A stretch of 8,280 nucleotides of DNA from Deltaproteobacteria bacterium. Its GTDB lineage: Bacteria > Desulfobacterota > JAFDIG01. Where the stretch lies: the NCBI GenBank assembly GCA_019308145.1, contig JAFDIG010000085.1, positions 1 through 8,280 of the forward strand. Direction: 5' to 3'. Every line of letters starts with the position of its first letter. The first letter of the stretch is position 1. This document shows positions 1-6,112 of the stretch, in pieces. Under the pieces are notes generated by a model, which saw only the letters and a program-made list of their open reading frames with translations, made no database searches and had not been told where the DNA came from. The position numbers and the translations under genes are program-made.

Positions 1-190
1 TCCGTTCCTCCTGTCCCCTCTCTCCTTCCTGCCAAGCTCATCAAGATATTTATCAATGTAGTTGTTCATCTCTCTTTCTATAACTTCCTTGACCGCTTTA
101 TTCGCATAAAACCTAATCTCCTTCCCATTTATTTTCTTTCACTTCTTTCATCGCTTGGTCTATACTGATATTATAAAAACTCTGGCGCAT
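1..190 (-). pseudogene. IS256/Mutator-family transposase, N-terminal part, frameshifted and cut by window edge
   Basis: Minus-strand start of a DDE transposase. The ATG at 190-188 has a good ribosome-binding site (AAGGAGG at 205-199, 8-nt spacer). The first frame gives 25 codons beginning MRQSFYNISIDQAMKEV and stops at 115-113. Dropping one A from the A-rich stretch near 131-140 (gaaaataaa) joins it to a second frame that stays open to base 1 and reads EIRFYANKAVKEVIERE, then YLDELGRKERGDRRNG. The latter resembles the N-terminal region of IS256/Mutator transposases, where an RNG-type motif is common. The catalytic DDE region lies beyond the left edge. The one-base shift suggests an inactivated copy. 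A sequencing error in the A run, or programmed frameshifting, cannot be excluded. Family assignment is by motif recognition, not by search. Confidence 0.65.
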
Positions 191-191
191 A

Positions 192-231
192 GGGTGTACC
201 TCCTTACCTTTTTTCTTTAGGTGTACACCCC
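192..231 (-). mobile_element. Putative terminal region of the IS256-like element
   Basis: Just upstream of the transposase start the minus strand reads GGGTGTACACCTAAAG from about 230, which looks like an IS terminal inverted repeat; the outer boundary is probably near 231. Part of it recurs inverted: GGGTGTAC on the minus strand at 230-223 pairs with GTACACCC at 199-192. That would form an 8-bp hairpin closing over the transposase Shine-Dalgarno. The other IS end and target duplications are outside the window, so the boundary is inferred. Confidence 0.45.
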
Positions 232-312
232 TTTCTTTTTTTATTAAAGCTTTTTTTGACACAAAATATTTTACATTACCGTTTTGGGGGAAGTTTTCTA
301 TCCTTTTTAAAT

Positions 313-341
313 TTGACTTTTTTCTGGTTTTATAATATCTA
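313..341 (+). promoter_or_regulatory. Weak candidate promoter upstream of sucC
   Basis: TTGACT at 313-318 is followed after 17 nt by TATCTA (336-341). A perfect TATAAT at 331-336 lies only 12 nt from the TTGACT, too close for a standard sigma-70 spacing. The stretch 232-426 is otherwise AT-rich intergenic DNA without a gene that I can see. Confidence 0.25.
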
Positions 342-406
342 AAACACCAAAGAGCTTTAATAAAAATTGGTTCTCTTTAAATAAAAATATGTAAAAACTA
401 TCAAGT

Positions 407-412
407 TATAAT
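407..412 (+). promoter_or_regulatory. Candidate -10 box for sucCD
   Basis: A perfect TATAAT sits 14 nt before the sucC start codon. No convincing -35 element lies 16-18 nt upstream (sequence there is A-rich). If used, transcription would begin near 418-420, so the sucC Shine-Dalgarno would be at the extreme 5' end of the mRNA. It could be chance in this AT-rich stretch. Confidence 0.3.
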
Positions 413-426
413 AGATTGGAGGTAAG

Positions 427-1584
427 ATGAAGATTCATGAGTATCAAGCAAAATCTTTGCTAAAAGAGTTTAATATCCCTTTACCAAAAGGTGAGTTAGC
501 TGAAAGCCCTGAAGATGCAAAAACTATTGCTAAAAAATTAGCAAAGCCAGTTGTTCTTAAAGCTCAGATTCATGCAGGTGGAAGAGGTAAAGCAGGGGGA
601 ATACTTATGGCAGAAAACCCTGATGATGCTTATCAAAAAGCATCCTCTCTTATTGGTAAAAGATTGATAACCCCTCAAAGCTCTCCAGAAGGAAAATTAG
701 TAAGAAAATTGCTTGTAGAAGAACAGCTAAAAATAAAAAAAGAGTTTTATCTTTCCTTTGTTATTGATAGAGCAAAAAGGCGTCTTATTGCTATGGTAAG
801 TAAATTTGGTGGCATGGAGATTGAAGAAATAGCAAAAACAGATCCTAAAGCAATACTAAAAGAAGAGATAGATCCATTAATAGGTTTAAAAAGATTTCAA
901 GCGATAAGGATTGCTCTTGGCCTTGGTGTTCGGTACAGCGAAGCTGCAAAACTTTCTGGGATAATCCTTGCTCTTTATAAAGCGTTTTATAAATGGGATT
1001 GCTCTTTAATCGAGATAAACCCTTTGGTTCTTACTGAAGATAAAGGATGGGTTGCCCTTGATCTAAAGATAAATTTTGATGATAATGGTTTATTTCGCCA
1101 TCCAGAGATCAAGGAACTAAGGGATATATATGAAGAAAATCCTTTGGAGGTTGAAGCAACAAAGTATAATCTTAACTATATTAAACTTGATGGGGATGTT
1201 GGGTGCATGGTAAATGGTGCAGGATTAGCAATGGCAACTATGGATCTTATCTTACATTCAGGGGGAAAGCCTGCAAACTTTTTAGACGTTGGGGGTGGTG
1301 CAACTGCTGAAATGGTCGAAAAAGGTTTTGAAGTGCTTTTATCTGATAAGGATGTAAAGGTAATTTTTATCAATATATTTGGAGGGATTTTAAGATGCGA
1401 TACCCTTGCAAAAGGGGTGGTAGAAGCAACAAAAAAACATACTGTACCTTATCCAGTAGTAATCCGAATGGAAGGTACAAATGTCGAAGAAGGAAGAAAA
1501 ATCCTTAAAGATTCGGGACTAAACTTTATAGTGGCAAAAAGCATGGCAGAAGGTGCAAAAAAAGCGGTGGAGGCAATCTCATGA
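427..1584 (+). CDS. sucC: Succinyl-CoA ligase (ADP/GDP-forming) beta subunit
   Basis: Nucleotide-binding beta subunit of succinyl-CoA synthetase, which interconverts succinyl-CoA + NDP + Pi with succinate + NTP + CoA in the TCA cycle (cytoplasmic alpha/beta enzyme). The 385 residues match the usual family length. The N-terminus MKIHEYQAKSLL is the family signature. The ATP-grasp part includes KAQIHAGGRGKAGG (45-58) and EINPL (196-200), which carries metal-binding residues. The C-terminal ligase domain shows VNGAGLAMATMD (262-273), GGKPANFLDVGGGA (279-292) and NIFGGILRCD (316-325). The start is set by GGAGG at 418-422. The gene overlaps sucD by 4 nt (ATGA), so translation is probably coupled. 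No truncation or odd residue was noticed. Whether ATP or GTP is preferred cannot be told from this. Confidence 0.97.
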   Translation: MKIHEYQAKSLLKEFNIPLPKGELAESPEDAKTIAKKLAKPVVLKAQIHAGGRGKAGGILMAENPDDAYQKASSLIGKRLITPQSSPEGKLVRKLLVEEQLKIKKEFYLSFVIDRAKRRLIAMVSKFGGMEIEEIAKTDPKAILKEEIDPLIGLKRFQAIRIALGLGVRYSEAAKLSGIILALYKAFYKWDCSLIEINPLVLTEDKGWVALDLKINFDDNGLFRHPEIKELRDIYEENPLEVEATKYNLNYIKLDGDVGCMVNGAGLAMATMDLILHSGGKPANFLDVGGGATAEMVEKGFEVLLSDKDVKVIFINIFGGILRCDTLAKGVVEATKKHTVPYPVVIRMEGTNVEEGRKILKDSGLNFIVAKSMAEGAKKAVEAIS

Positions 1585-2459
1585 GTATTTTAATAGATAA
1601 AAAAACAAAGGTTATTGTACAGGGCATAACAGGCAGTGAAGGAAGATTTCATACAAGTAAAATGCTTGAATATGGTACAAATATAGTAGCAGGGGTAACC
1701 CCAGGCAAGGGTGGACAAAATGTAGAAGGAATCCCTGTATTCAACACTGTTATGGAAGCAGTAAAAGAAAAAGGGGCGGATGCATCTGCTATATTTGTCC
1801 CACCAGCATTTGCAGCAGATGCTATCATTGAAGCAGCAGAAGCAAGTATCCCCTTAATTGTTTGTTTTACAGAAGGGATTCCAACCCTCGATATGGTTCA
1901 AGTAAGGTATTATCTTGATCAAAAAGGAACAAAACTAATCGGTCCTAATACACCTGGGATTATCTCACCAGGAAAATCAAAAATAGGGTTAATGGCGGGG
2001 TATATCCATAAAGAAGGGGAGATAGGTGTTATTTCACGAAGCGGTACCCTTACATACGAAGTAGTAGATCAGCTCACTCATCTTGGACTTGGTCAGTCAA
2101 CATGTATTGGCATAGGGGGTGATCCTATAATTGGTTTGAATTTTGTCGACATATTAGATCTATTCAACAAAGACCCTGATACAAAGGGGGTAATCCTTAT
2201 TGGTGAGATTGGTGGACAAGCAGAGGAGGAAGCAGCTAAATTTATTAAAGATTCATTTAACAAGCCTGTAGTGGCATTTATAGCAGGACAAACAGCTCCT
2301 CCCGGAAGAAGAATGGGACATGCTGGTGCTATTATAGCAGGAGGAAGCGGAACAGCGACACACAAGATGGAGGCACTTTCAAACGCAGGAGCAAAGGTGG
2401 TAAAAAGCCCTGCTAACATAGGTATGGCTATGTTTGAACTCATGAAAAACAAGGGATAA
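1581..2459 (+). CDS. sucD: Succinyl-CoA ligase (ADP/GDP-forming) alpha subunit
   Basis: Partner of SucC: it binds CoA and carries the histidine that is transiently phosphorylated. The 292-residue length is typical. The CoA-binding Rossmann domain begins with VIVQGITGSEGRFH (11-24), followed by GVTPGKGG (38-45), where CoA contacts are expected. GPNTPGI (121-127), SRSGTLTYE (152-160) and GIGGDP (177-182) are family motifs. The active-site histidine is H247 in RRMGHAGAIIAGG (243-255). Translation starts within the sucC stop codon overlap and has its own GGAGG at 1569-1573 (7-nt spacer). The pair is complete; no other TCA genes are in the window. Confidence 0.97.
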   Translation: MSILIDKKTKVIVQGITGSEGRFHTSKMLEYGTNIVAGVTPGKGGQNVEGIPVFNTVMEAVKEKGADASAIFVPPAFAADAIIEAAEASIPLIVCFTEGIPTLDMVQVRYYLDQKGTKLIGPNTPGIISPGKSKIGLMAGYIHKEGEIGVISRSGTLTYEVVDQLTHLGLGQSTCIGIGGDPIIGLNFVDILDLFNKDPDTKGVILIGEIGGQAEEEAAKFIKDSFNKPVVAFIAGQTAPPGRRMGHAGAIIAGGSGTATHKMEALSNAGAKVVKSPANIGMAMFELMKNKG

Positions 2460-2474
2460 TCATAAATTTAATAA

Positions 2475-2520
2475 ATAGAGGAATGGGATGAGATTTTTAT
2501 CTCATCCCATTTACCTCTAT
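2475..2520 (+). terminator. Large stem-loop after sucCD, possible terminator
   Basis: A 12-bp perfect stem, ATGGGATGAGAT (2483-2494) with ATCTCATCCCAT (2499-2510), has a TTTT loop and extends by a further A-T pair. After a 2-nt bulge, ATAGAGG (2475-2481) pairs with CCTCTAT (2514-2520). It begins 15 nt after the sucD stop. No U tract follows on the plus strand, so it may protect the 3' end of the mRNA, or separate the convergent transcripts, rather than act as a classical intrinsic terminator. Confidence 0.5.
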
Positions 2521-2553
2521 CAAGGAAAGGAGAAAGAATATAGGGGTGTGGAG

Positions 2554-2582
2554 GATAAAAAAGCATTGTTAAAAACAACTCT
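2554..2582 (-). terminator. Weak candidate terminator for the btuB-lipoprotein operon
   Basis: On the minus strand, about 15 nt past the lipoprotein stop, a short AT-rich stem (TTGTT with AACAA, three-base loop) is followed three bases later by a run of six T. The stem is only 5 bp, so efficiency is doubtful. The larger stem-loop at 2475-2520 could also stop this transcript. The rest of 2521-2596 shows nothing else recognisable. Confidence 0.25.
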
Positions 2583-2596
2583 AATAAAATCTTTCA

Positions 2597-3700
2597 TTAA
2601 TAAATAACAAATGTTATAGGAGGAAGTCCTGTATTTATTGGATTAGGAGTTATCTCCGTTGCTGTATTTATGTTAAATATTCTAACCCCAGGATTAGTCT
2701 CTTCCCTATAAGCAAGAAGTAACTTATCTCCTACTCTTATTATATCATTATGGATAAATCCATTTGATGGGGCATCAATATCTGCTAATTTATTTCCAGT
2801 TGATAGATCAAAGCTAACAAGAGCAGTATTCCAACTTTCATCCATAATGATTATATAACCCATATTAGCATCTGCCATTGCAATCCCATAAAAGGCTCCG
2901 CTAATCTGTCCTCCTAAGGTACTCTCTGTTATCACAAATCCTTCGGCACTAAATGTTCTTGGATCAATGGTTTCAATACCACCATCAGTAAGGTCAAAGA
3001 AAGAGCCTGCTTCTCCAACAAGTATCTTTTGTGTAAATTCATTATATTGCATAAATATTGGGTTTAAACCTGTAAGTTCAATAACATTAACAATTGAATC
3101 ACTCTTTGTATCAATAACAGCTACATAGCTTTTATCTGTTGGTGCAAACCAATTGTTTCTATCAAGCCTTTGTACAGCAACAAAGATATAATCTCCATAT
3201 CTTACCATCTCACACATCTCAGGTATTCCATCGGCATCTGCTAATGGGGAAAAATCAATCCTGCCAAGCTCTGCACCTGTTGATGGATTAACAATCAGAA
3301 GATAGTTTGTACCATAAAGGGTTATGTATGCCTTATTTTGGTCTATCACATTTATATCCTGTGGATTTGTGCCATTACCTACTGAATATTGGGTAACAAT
3401 GGTTGTAGGATCATTTTGATCCAATACAATAATAGCATCTCCTTCTAATCTTTCAATTATGTAAATCTTCCCATTAAAATATCTTCCCATAGAGTCGCTA
3501 TGAATGATATTGATATTATTTGTTGAACTCATATTCTCTGTATCTAAAATTGAATACGAGCCTGTTGAATAATCAGATGTAATAACAAGGACATTTCCTT
3601 GAGGAGGTTGTGGCTGGCTTCCACCACCTCCGCCTCCACCACCGCAACTGGCAATAATAAAAAGTAAACCTAAAAGAAAAACAAAAAATCCTTTTCTCAT
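2597..3700 (-). CDS. Lipoprotein with predicted YncE-like beta-propeller; candidate BtuG-like B12-capture protein
   Basis: A 367-residue exported lipoprotein. The signal peptide MRKGFFVFLLGLLFIIASC ends in an I-A-S-C lipobox (acylated Cys19), followed by eight glycines (20-27) and a Q/P-rich tether (29-34). The mature part shows about seven repeats of short beta-strand patterns, ending near 52, 93, 137, 197, 247, 298 and 346 (for example DINVIDQNKAYITLYG, SYVAVIDTKSDSI, ALVSFDLSTGNKLADID). This fits a seven-bladed YncE-like propeller. ATG at 3700 is preferred over GTG at 3703 because AAGGAGG (3714-3708) is then 7 nt away instead of 4. The gene begins 15 nt after the BtuB-like receptor, so it should share the cobalamin riboswitch. 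By analogy with Bacteroides BtuG, it may capture corrinoids for the receptor; this is inference, and YncE-like folds have many roles. Confidence 0.8.
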   Translation of the reverse strand: MRKGFFVFLLGLLFIIASCGGGGGGGGSQPQPPQGNVLVITSDYSTGSYSILDTENMSSTNNINIIHSDSMGRYFNGKIYIIERLEGDAIIVLDQNDPTTIVTQYSVGNGTNPQDINVIDQNKAYITLYGTNYLLIVNPSTGAELGRIDFSPLADADGIPEMCEMVRYGDYIFVAVQRLDRNNWFAPTDKSYVAVIDTKSDSIVNVIELTGLNPIFMQYNEFTQKILVGEAGSFFDLTDGGIETIDPRTFSAEGFVITESTLGGQISGAFYGIAMADANMGYIIIMDESWNTALVSFDLSTGNKLADIDAPSNGFIHNDIIRVGDKLLLAYREETNPGVRIFNINTATEITPNPINTGLPPITFVIY

Positions 3701-3715
3701 CACTACTCCTCCTTT

Positions 3716-5725
3716 TTAAAAAGTATAATTAAATGTTAAATAATATGCCCTTCCTGGTAATGGATAACCTAAAAAATCATAAGATCTTTCATCTGTTAGA
3801 TTTTTTATCTCAAATGTTAAGGTAGGATTTCTTTCCTTTTTATACCAGGCAGTAATTCCTATGTTATGTATTGTTCTTTCTTTAACCTTATAAAAATTTG
3901 CTCTATCAAGATAATAATCTCCTATAAAATTTAATTCATAGAATAATTTCCCATAATCAGGCCAAACAAATTCTACTTTATTAAAAATCTCATGCACAGG
4001 TCTTCCTGCAAGCCTATTTCCTTTCCAGTATGAAATAGAGCTTTTATCTTCTGAATCCTGGTATGTATAATTCCCTCGTATCTTGATAAAATTAAGGATA
4101 TCAGCACCCCAAGATATCTCATATCCCCAAACAGAGGCTTCAGAAATATTTCTTGCCTGTACTGTGGTCTGGGAGTTTTGGATAAAAAGGATAAGATCTT
4201 TATACCTATGATAAAAGAGTGCATATTCAAGAAAAATTCGTTTAAAAAACCTAAAACTACCTTCCCACACGAATCCTATATCAGAATTTATTGAATTTTC
4301 TGGCTTAAGTTCTGGATTCCCAACAACAGTGCCCCTATCGCCAAAAAGTTCATAAAAAGAAGGCATTCTATAATATCTTCCTATATTACTTTTTAGGAAA
4401 AAGCTATTAAAAAGTTTATATCTTGCTCCAAATTTTGCTGCCCAGGTATGCTTGTTTCTTGATATACTTTCAGTATTAAAGGAATGAAAGGAAGTGATCC
4501 CACCAAATTCAGAATGATAAAAATCATAGCGTATAGTAGGAGATAAGATAAGCCTATTATTCATTAGATAAATCTCATCATCAAAGGATAATGTTGTTGA
4601 TACCCTCTTCTGGGGATCAAGCTCTTTTTCATCTGCTAAAAGATCCCATGCTTTAAATCTCTCCCATTTAACACCCATAAGAAAGGTTATAAGTTGATAA
4701 TTTTTCCATGGATAAGTAAAAATAATATTTCCGCCAATAGTATCTGTTTGATTTCTATTGAGCTGGTTACCAATTCCAATCTCACCATATCTATCATTAA
4801 ATTTTTCTGTAAGATAAAGATAGTAAAACTCTGTATCCATCCCTAAACGAGGGATAGGAAGTTTATCATTAGATAACTTTATATTAAAAAGATTCCTAAA
4901 AGAGGTAAGATAAGCATGTTTTGACTGATTGCTCCCTATTCCTGGGACACCTTCTTTTTTCATGAAAAGATGCTCAATTATGGTTAGCCTCTTCCCTCCT
5001 TTTTGAGGGGTAGAAAGTTTCAAAAGTAAAGAACCAGAGGTCAATTTATTGTTTTTTCTGTGGGTAATACGGTCATCATCTGGATTAAAAGGAGTTGCAT
5101 TATTATCTTTAAAAGGGAAATCCCCATCAGTATGATCAGATGAAAGGCTTATAAGCTGATCAAGCTTGCCTATTCTGCCTGATTCAAAAATGCCAAGATG
5201 AAAGGTATTAAACGATCCATAACTTAATCTAACTCCGCCTCTGCTTTTACTTTTTGCCTTTTTTGTGATGATATTTATTACTCCTCCCATGCCAATTGCT
5301 GAGAATTTTCCAGGGGATGTGCCTCTGTATATCTCTATTCTTTCTATCTGATCTAAAGGGATATCAGCCAAATTTACAGATGAATATCTTGCACTGTTTA
5401 AAACCACACCATCAAGCATTACAGTAACTTGTTCAGTAGAAGAGCCTCTTATAGAGATATATCCCCCTTTATTTGCGATACCAAATCTTCTTAAATGAAT
5501 ACCAACCGATTCGGAGAGAAGCTCAGCAACATTCCTTGCTTTTTCTTTATACTTATCTGGATAGATAATAGTAGTATAGGAGGATAAATCAGCTGTTGTT
5601 TCTTCTTTTTGCTGAATAGATTCTGCTTCTACCTGGATCTGTTTTAATGGTATAACCTCTTCAGCACCTAATATAGAGGGTATAAAAAGGAACGCAAGGA
5701 TAAAAAAGATTAGGAATTTTTTCAT
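3716..5725 (-). CDS. TonB-dependent outer-membrane receptor, BtuB-like (cobalamin/corrinoid uptake)
   Basis: A 669-residue outer-membrane receptor. The signal peptide MKKFLIFFILAFLFIPSILGA is probably cut near residue 21. A TonB-box-like stretch (KQIQVEA, 28-34) precedes the plug domain (about 45-155), which contains VAELLSESVGIHLR, ISIRGSS, VMLDGVVLN, IERIEIYRG and GVINIITKK. The remainder is a beta-barrel with the family segment YRMPSFYELFG (452-462), NPELKPE (470-476) and a C-terminal box from KNLTDERSY (641-649) to a terminal Phe, the usual signal for BAM insertion. ATG at 5725 is chosen because it starts a proper signal peptide. The upstream in-frame GTG at 5779 would add 18 residues and place the terminator hairpin inside the gene. 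The upstream cobalamin riboswitch indicates B12/corrinoid as substrate. Energy comes from TonB-ExbBD; no inner-membrane BtuCDF genes are in the window. Confidence 0.9.
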   Translation of the reverse strand: MKKFLIFFILAFLFIPSILGAEEVIPLKQIQVEAESIQQKEETTADLSSYTTIIYPDKYKEKARNVAELLSESVGIHLRRFGIANKGGYISIRGSSTEQVTVMLDGVVLNSARYSSVNLADIPLDQIERIEIYRGTSPGKFSAIGMGGVINIITKKAKSKSRGGVRLSYGSFNTFHLGIFESGRIGKLDQLISLSSDHTDGDFPFKDNNATPFNPDDDRITHRKNNKLTSGSLLLKLSTPQKGGKRLTIIEHLFMKKEGVPGIGSNQSKHAYLTSFRNLFNIKLSNDKLPIPRLGMDTEFYYLYLTEKFNDRYGEIGIGNQLNRNQTDTIGGNIIFTYPWKNYQLITFLMGVKWERFKAWDLLADEKELDPQKRVSTTLSFDDEIYLMNNRLILSPTIRYDFYHSEFGGITSFHSFNTESISRNKHTWAAKFGARYKLFNSFFLKSNIGRYYRMPSFYELFGDRGTVVGNPELKPENSINSDIGFVWEGSFRFFKRIFLEYALFYHRYKDLILFIQNSQTTVQARNISEASVWGYEISWGADILNFIKIRGNYTYQDSEDKSSISYWKGNRLAGRPVHEIFNKVEFVWPDYGKLFYELNFIGDYYLDRANFYKVKERTIHNIGITAWYKKERNPTLTFEIKNLTDERSYDFLGYPLPGRAYYLTFNYTF

Positions 5726-5726
5726 C

Positions 5727-5759
5727 AAAAAACCCGGCTCCTTCAAGGAAAGGCCGGGT
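5727..5759 (-). terminator. Intrinsic terminator of the riboswitch, overlapping the btuB ribosome-binding site
   Basis: On the minus strand ACCCGGC (5759-5753) pairs with GCCGGGT (5738-5732), with an inner TCCT/AGGA stem and a three-base loop, followed directly by a T run to 5727. The hairpin ends two bases before the receptor ATG (5725). The only visible Shine-Dalgarno, AAGGAG (5743-5738), lies in the 3' half of the hairpin, 12 nt from the ATG. The hairpin can therefore stop transcription and also hide the ribosome site. Confidence 0.88.
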
Positions 5760-5773
5760 AAAAGATGTTTTTT

Positions 5774-5807
5774 CTTCACAGTCTTTCCTCGAAGACTTTT
5801 TGTGAAG
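5774..5807 (-). promoter_or_regulatory. Hairpin between riboswitch P1 and terminator
   Basis: CTTCAC with GTGAAG, then AGTCTT with AAGACT, forms a bulged stem with a six-base loop. Its outer CTTC could instead extend P1 by pairing with GAAG at 5999-5996, so it is placed to take part in the switch between folds. It is followed by A-rich, not U-rich, RNA, so it is not itself a terminator. Confidence 0.5.
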
Positions 5808-5999
5808 CGTCATCCGTCCAGGTTTTCTGGCTTACCCATCTTTCTAACTCGCCTTCCCATCCTTGTTTAGGACAGTGACTTTAGCCTCATAAATGAGGTA
5901 TGTTAGAAAGTTTTCCCAAACAAAATATTTGGGACAGGTTCACAGCGGCGGGACCGCAACGGATTCTAACCGTTTTCCCTGTATACGGATGAAATCTTC
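5808..5999 (-). ncRNA. Cobalamin (AdoCbl-type) riboswitch
   Basis: Reading the minus strand: P1 is closed by TCATCCGT (5992-5985) with ACGGATGA (5817-5810), plus CAGG with CCTG. The hallmark core GCGGTCCCGCCGCTGTGAA lies at 5957-5939. Local stems occur at 5974-5958 (AACGG/CCGTT), 5933-5915 (CCCAAA/TTTGGG) and 5898-5885 (CCTCAT/ATGAGG). A 9-bp stem closes CTTTCTAAC (5910-5902, + strand gttagaaag) with GTTAGAAAG (5848-5840). GTCACTG (5879-5873) and GGGAAGGC (5858-5851) are core elements. The B12 box AAGCCAGAAAACCTGG lies at 5833-5818. These are the signature elements of the cobalamin riboswitch family. It sits 5' of the BtuB-like receptor; bound B12 is expected to shut the operon off. The exact subclass is not certain. 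Confidence 0.95.
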
Positions 6000-6010
6000 A
6001 TTTTTTGTCT

Positions 6011-6039
6011 TTTTAACATATATATTTGATGAATGTCAA
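6011..6039 (-). promoter_or_regulatory. Sigma-70-like promoter for the B12 uptake operon
   Basis: A perfect TTGACA (6039-6034) is followed after 17 nt by a poor -10, TTAAAA (6016-6011). Predicted start of transcription is near 6004, a few bases before the first base of the riboswitch P1 region, which makes the position credible despite the weak -10. Confidence 0.55.
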
Positions 6040-6096
6040 TATTTTTTATTTAAAAAATTCCCTCTTTTTTAAAAATTTTTTCTTTTACCTTTATTA

Positions 6097-6105
6097 TGAT
6101 ATAAT
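6097..6105 (+). promoter_or_regulatory. Extended -10 promoter for dinB
   Basis: TGATATAAT is a perfect extended -10 (TGn plus TATAAT) and ends 7 nt before the dinB ATG at 6113. No clear -35 is seen. Transcription would begin at or next to the start codon, giving a leaderless mRNA. I see no LexA-type palindrome in the region. Confidence 0.6.
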
Positions 6106-6112
6106 TTATTTT

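Noticed and set aside
256..284. TTGACA at 256-261 as a sucC promoter
   Set aside because: No -10-like hexamer occurs at 16-18 nt downstream; the sequence there is CCGTTT-like.
2093..2452. Minus-strand open frame of 119 codons opposite sucD
   Set aside because: It lies wholly within a conserved gene, has no ribosome site and no recognisable domain; a shadow frame.
3701..3703. GTG start of the lipoprotein one codon earlier
   Set aside because: Its spacing to AAGGAGG is only 4 nt; the ATG at 3700 has 7 nt. The difference is a single residue.
5726..5779. N-terminal extension of the receptor from GTG at 5779 (18 extra residues)
   Set aside because: It would place the riboswitch terminator inside the coding region and put a charged, proline-containing segment before a good signal peptide. 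ATG at 5725 fits better.
6026..6112. Extension of dinB from TTG at 6026
   Set aside because: The added residues are low-complexity and AT-driven, the region contains the extended -10 promoter, and the Y-family match begins at the ATG at 6113.
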